Origin: Pontederia crassipes
Lineage: Eukaryota; Streptophyta; Magnoliopsida; Commelinales; Pontederiaceae
DNA length: 64,000 bases
Assembly: GCA_030549335.1 (NCBI GenBank)
Contig: JAUKPH010000017.1
Coordinates: 7,587,501-7,651,500 of the forward strand
Direction: 5' to 3'
Shown here: in pieces, positions 61,835-64,000 of the stretch
Layout: every line of letters begins with the position of its first letter
Position numbering within the stretch: the stretch's first letter is position 1
Made by a program: the position numbers and the translations under genes
The notes under the pieces: generated by a model
What the model was told of the DNA's origin: nothing
Database searches by the model: none
The model's input: the letters and a program-made list of their open reading frames with translations, nothing else

Positions 61835-63131
61835 GGATTTAATGGGTCCTCCCCCCTGTAACCATCCGCGCGGTTTCAATTTTTGTTTTTTTTAAAATCC
61901 GTTTTTTTTTAATACGTTTTCGATCTTTTTTTTTTAAATCCCTCTTCTCCCTCCCTCTTCTCCCGTCTCTCTTCTCCCTCCCTCTCTCGCCCAGCGTCGG
62001 CGGCCAAATCTGGCCGCTCGGCAGTCAGATCTGACTGCGGCCGGACAGATTTGGTCGCTCGGCGGCCGGAGGGCGGCCGATTTGGCGCGGCCTCTCTGCC
62101 GCTCTCGCCGAGGCCGCTGCCACTCTCGCCCCCATCCGCCGCTCTCGCCCCCGTCCTCCGCTCTCGCCGACGCTGCCGCCGCTCTCGTCCTCGTCTGCCG
62201 CTCTCGTCGAGGCCACCGCCGTTCTCGCCACCCTCCGCCGCTCTCCGACCCCGCCCGGGATCTGCCCCGCCACGCTCCGACCCCGCCCGATCGCGCTCCG
62301 ACCCCGCCCGATCGCGCTCCGACCCCGCCCGGCCGCGCTCCGACCTCGCCCGGCCGTGCTCCGACCCCGCCTCGCCGCGCTCCGACCCGCCCCGCCGCGC
62401 TCTGATCCCGCCCGGCCGCGCTCCGCCCGCCCCACCGCGCTCCACCACCGCTCCGCCGCTCTCGCCACGGGGTCGGAGCGCGGCGGGGCGGGTCGGAGCG
62501 CGGCGGGGCGAGGACGGAGCGCGGCGGGGCGGTGGCGGAGCGCGGCGGGGCGGGGACGGAGCGCGACGGGGCAGATCCCGGGCGGGGTCGGAGAGCGGCG
62601 GAGCAGTGGCGGAGCGCGGGCGGGCGGAGCGCGGCCGGGCGGGGTCGGAGCACGGCGGAGCGGTGGCGGAGCACGGCCGGGCGGGCGAAGCGCGACCGGG
62701 CGGGGTCAGAGCGCGGCCGGGCGGGGTCAGAGCGCGGCGGGGCAGATTCTGGGCGGGGTCAGAGACGGCGGAGGGTGGCGAGAATGGCGGTGGCCTCGAC
62801 GAGGGCCGCCAAGCGGCCAGATCCGGCCACTCGCGCCAGATCGACCACCGAGCGGCCAGATTTGGCCGCTGGCAGCCAGATCCGACCGCCGAGGCGGCCA
62901 GATCTGGCGCCGACGCCGGGCGAGAGAGGGAGGGAGAAGAGAGACGGGAGAAGAGAGAGGGAGAGGGATTTAAAAAAAAAGGATCAAAAACGTATTAAAA
63001 AAATAAAATAGATTTTAAAAAAAACAAAAATTGAAAGTCGCGCCCGTCGGATCCCCATCCGACGGGCGCGGATGGGGAGGGGGGTCCTCCCCCCTTACCC
63101 CCTGTAAGGGGGGAGGACCCCCATTAAATCC
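61835..63131. mobile_element. GC-rich Mutator-like foldback element upstream of RPN2 (1.3 kb)
   Basis: Ends GGATTTAATGGG and CCCATTAAATCC are perfect inverted repeats. Similarity continues inward through TCCTCCCCC, CCATCCGCGC, TTTTTAATACGTTTT and CTTCTCCCTC to a symmetry centre near 62480. AAAAAAAAT flanks both sides (61826-61834 and 63132-63140), a 9-bp duplication, although A-rich. The core is extremely GC-rich, with 20-21-bp imperfect tandem units such as GCTCCGACCCCGCCCGATCGC. All frames are open, giving Arg/Gly/Ala/Pro repeats; I do not call these genes. Mutator-like foldbacks with GC-rich cores near gene 5' ends are known in monocots (Pack-MULEs). Whether this core was captured from a gene is unknown. 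Confidence 0.83.
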
Positions 63132-63140
63132 AAAAAAAAT

Positions 63141-64000
63141 TAAAAAAAGTTAAACAAAATGGAAACGAGTAATAAAGTTTTTGGACTTCGACCGGAGTTC
63201 CCGACCAGAATTAGCGGGCACCCAAACCCGGTTCAGAGGCCACGCGTGGAAACCACGTGAGATCATGAGGAAATTACATGGATCTGAAAGATACCTTTAA
63301 AAAATCCACTACTTCTTTCATAAATTTTTTTAACCATCCTATAAGCAATTCAATTAAGATAACAAATGATGTATAAAATAATAAAAACATATAAAGGTAG
63401 TGAAAGGATATCAAAATCAAAGTAACAAGTCCGGATGGCATACATTTGATATCACGTTAAAGCCCATAAATTAAGAAACCCTTAGGACTTGTTTGAATTG
63501 AAGATAGTCGGATGAAAAATAAGAGGGTGAATTTTCTAAAAATTTATTTGACAAAATTTATTTTAAAATTTATAAGAGATTTGGTGGCATGGTTTATACC
63601 TCGACATTCTAATTTTTTCATTCCACCAAATTGGTAGAATGAGAAGGGTTAATAAATTTTTAGATAAAATTACCCTTGATTAAGATTATTTTATTTATCC
63701 CAACTTCTTTTCTCTCATCTCCTAATCTATTTTTCTCTCTGCTACGTGCGAGACTCCTATGCAAATTCTCGGTGGCAGATAATTTTTTAGGTTCCCTCTC
63801 TCAATCTTTGACTTCAAACAATTTTCGATGAACAAATGAGAGGTGAAAGTTTGCATTCTCTCTCCCCCCTCTTTCTCTCTCCTTTCTTTCTTCTTGATTT
63901 CTTAATTTTACAAACATCAATTTGAAATTCTCGATAATTTTTAAGTATTGTATCCAAATAAAAAATGGTTTAATTTATTCCATCCTTTCTCATTAGTTTT
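63141..64000. other. Intergenic DNA, no gene seen
   Basis: AT-rich sequence. GGACTTGTTTGAATTGAAG near 63486 and GTATCCAAATAAAAAATGG near 63950 could be opposite ends of a miniature element, but the inverted match is weak and the window ends there. Confidence 0.45.

Noticed and set aside
61909-63011. Several 100-315 residue open frames on both strands
   Set aside because: They are Arg/Gly/Ala/Pro repeats in overlapping frames of a palindromic GC-rich transposon; stop codons are rare simply because of base composition.

Overview
This 64 kb window is plant nuclear DNA. All supported genes are split by GT-AG introns, intergenic DNA is AT-rich, and several classes of plant transposable element are nested or scattered through it. 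The GC-rich exons of the two kinase-like genes, set against AT-rich introns, and the GC-rich Mutator-like foldback elements suggest a monocot, possibly a commelinid. That is inference and I cannot name a species. All exon coordinates below come from reading splice sites and phases by eye.

Left third (1-22 kb): a transposon graveyard. A degraded Ty3/gypsy gag gene is split by an LTR-bounded insertion (3734-16360), and that insertion is itself split by a 9.5 kb CACTA (En/Spm) element (6703-16224) with matching terminal inverted repeats and an ATA target duplication. The CACTA carries decayed TNP2-type and TNPA-type genes, dense subterminal CGACGGT repeats and a 30-bp GC-rich tandem array. Two Mutator-like miniature elements of one family follow (18094-18911 and 20875-21391), each with its own 9-bp target duplication.

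Genes: (1) 23724-29269 (+), a YTH-domain m6A reader of the ECT/YTHDF type, 10 exons, 648 aa. (2) 45245-47777 (+), a pollen-receptor-kinase-like LRR pseudokinase, 3 exons, with an apparent 1-nt insertion in the transmembrane segment that separates the ectodomain frame from the kinase frame. (3) 49430-52680 (+), a universal-stress-protein/coiled-coil/kinase protein (RLCK-IX type, no U-box), 10 exons, 751 aa. (4) 54135-61713 (-), the 26S proteasome base subunit RPN2 (PSMD1), 14 exons, 1004 aa, convergent with gene 3.

Between and inside the genes: a 1.44 kb near-perfect palindrome (33225-34664), a hAT-type MITE with an 8-bp duplication (36087-36622), a 224-bp inverted-repeat MITE (44203-44426) and LTR-retrotransposon remnants. 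RPN2 intron 5 holds a 1.07 kb retroposed insert bounded by an exact 18-bp duplication, plus a decayed LINE fragment. A 1.3 kb GC-rich foldback element with a 9-bp A-rich duplication sits about 120 bp upstream of the RPN2 start codon. The four genes do not form a pathway; they are ordinary neighbours in a repeat-rich region. I found no CRISPR array, rRNA or tRNA gene, and no clearly new biological system. The strongest leads are the receptor-kinase frameshift, the three-level transposon nest, the RPN2-proximal insertions and the in-frame YTH-domain intron.
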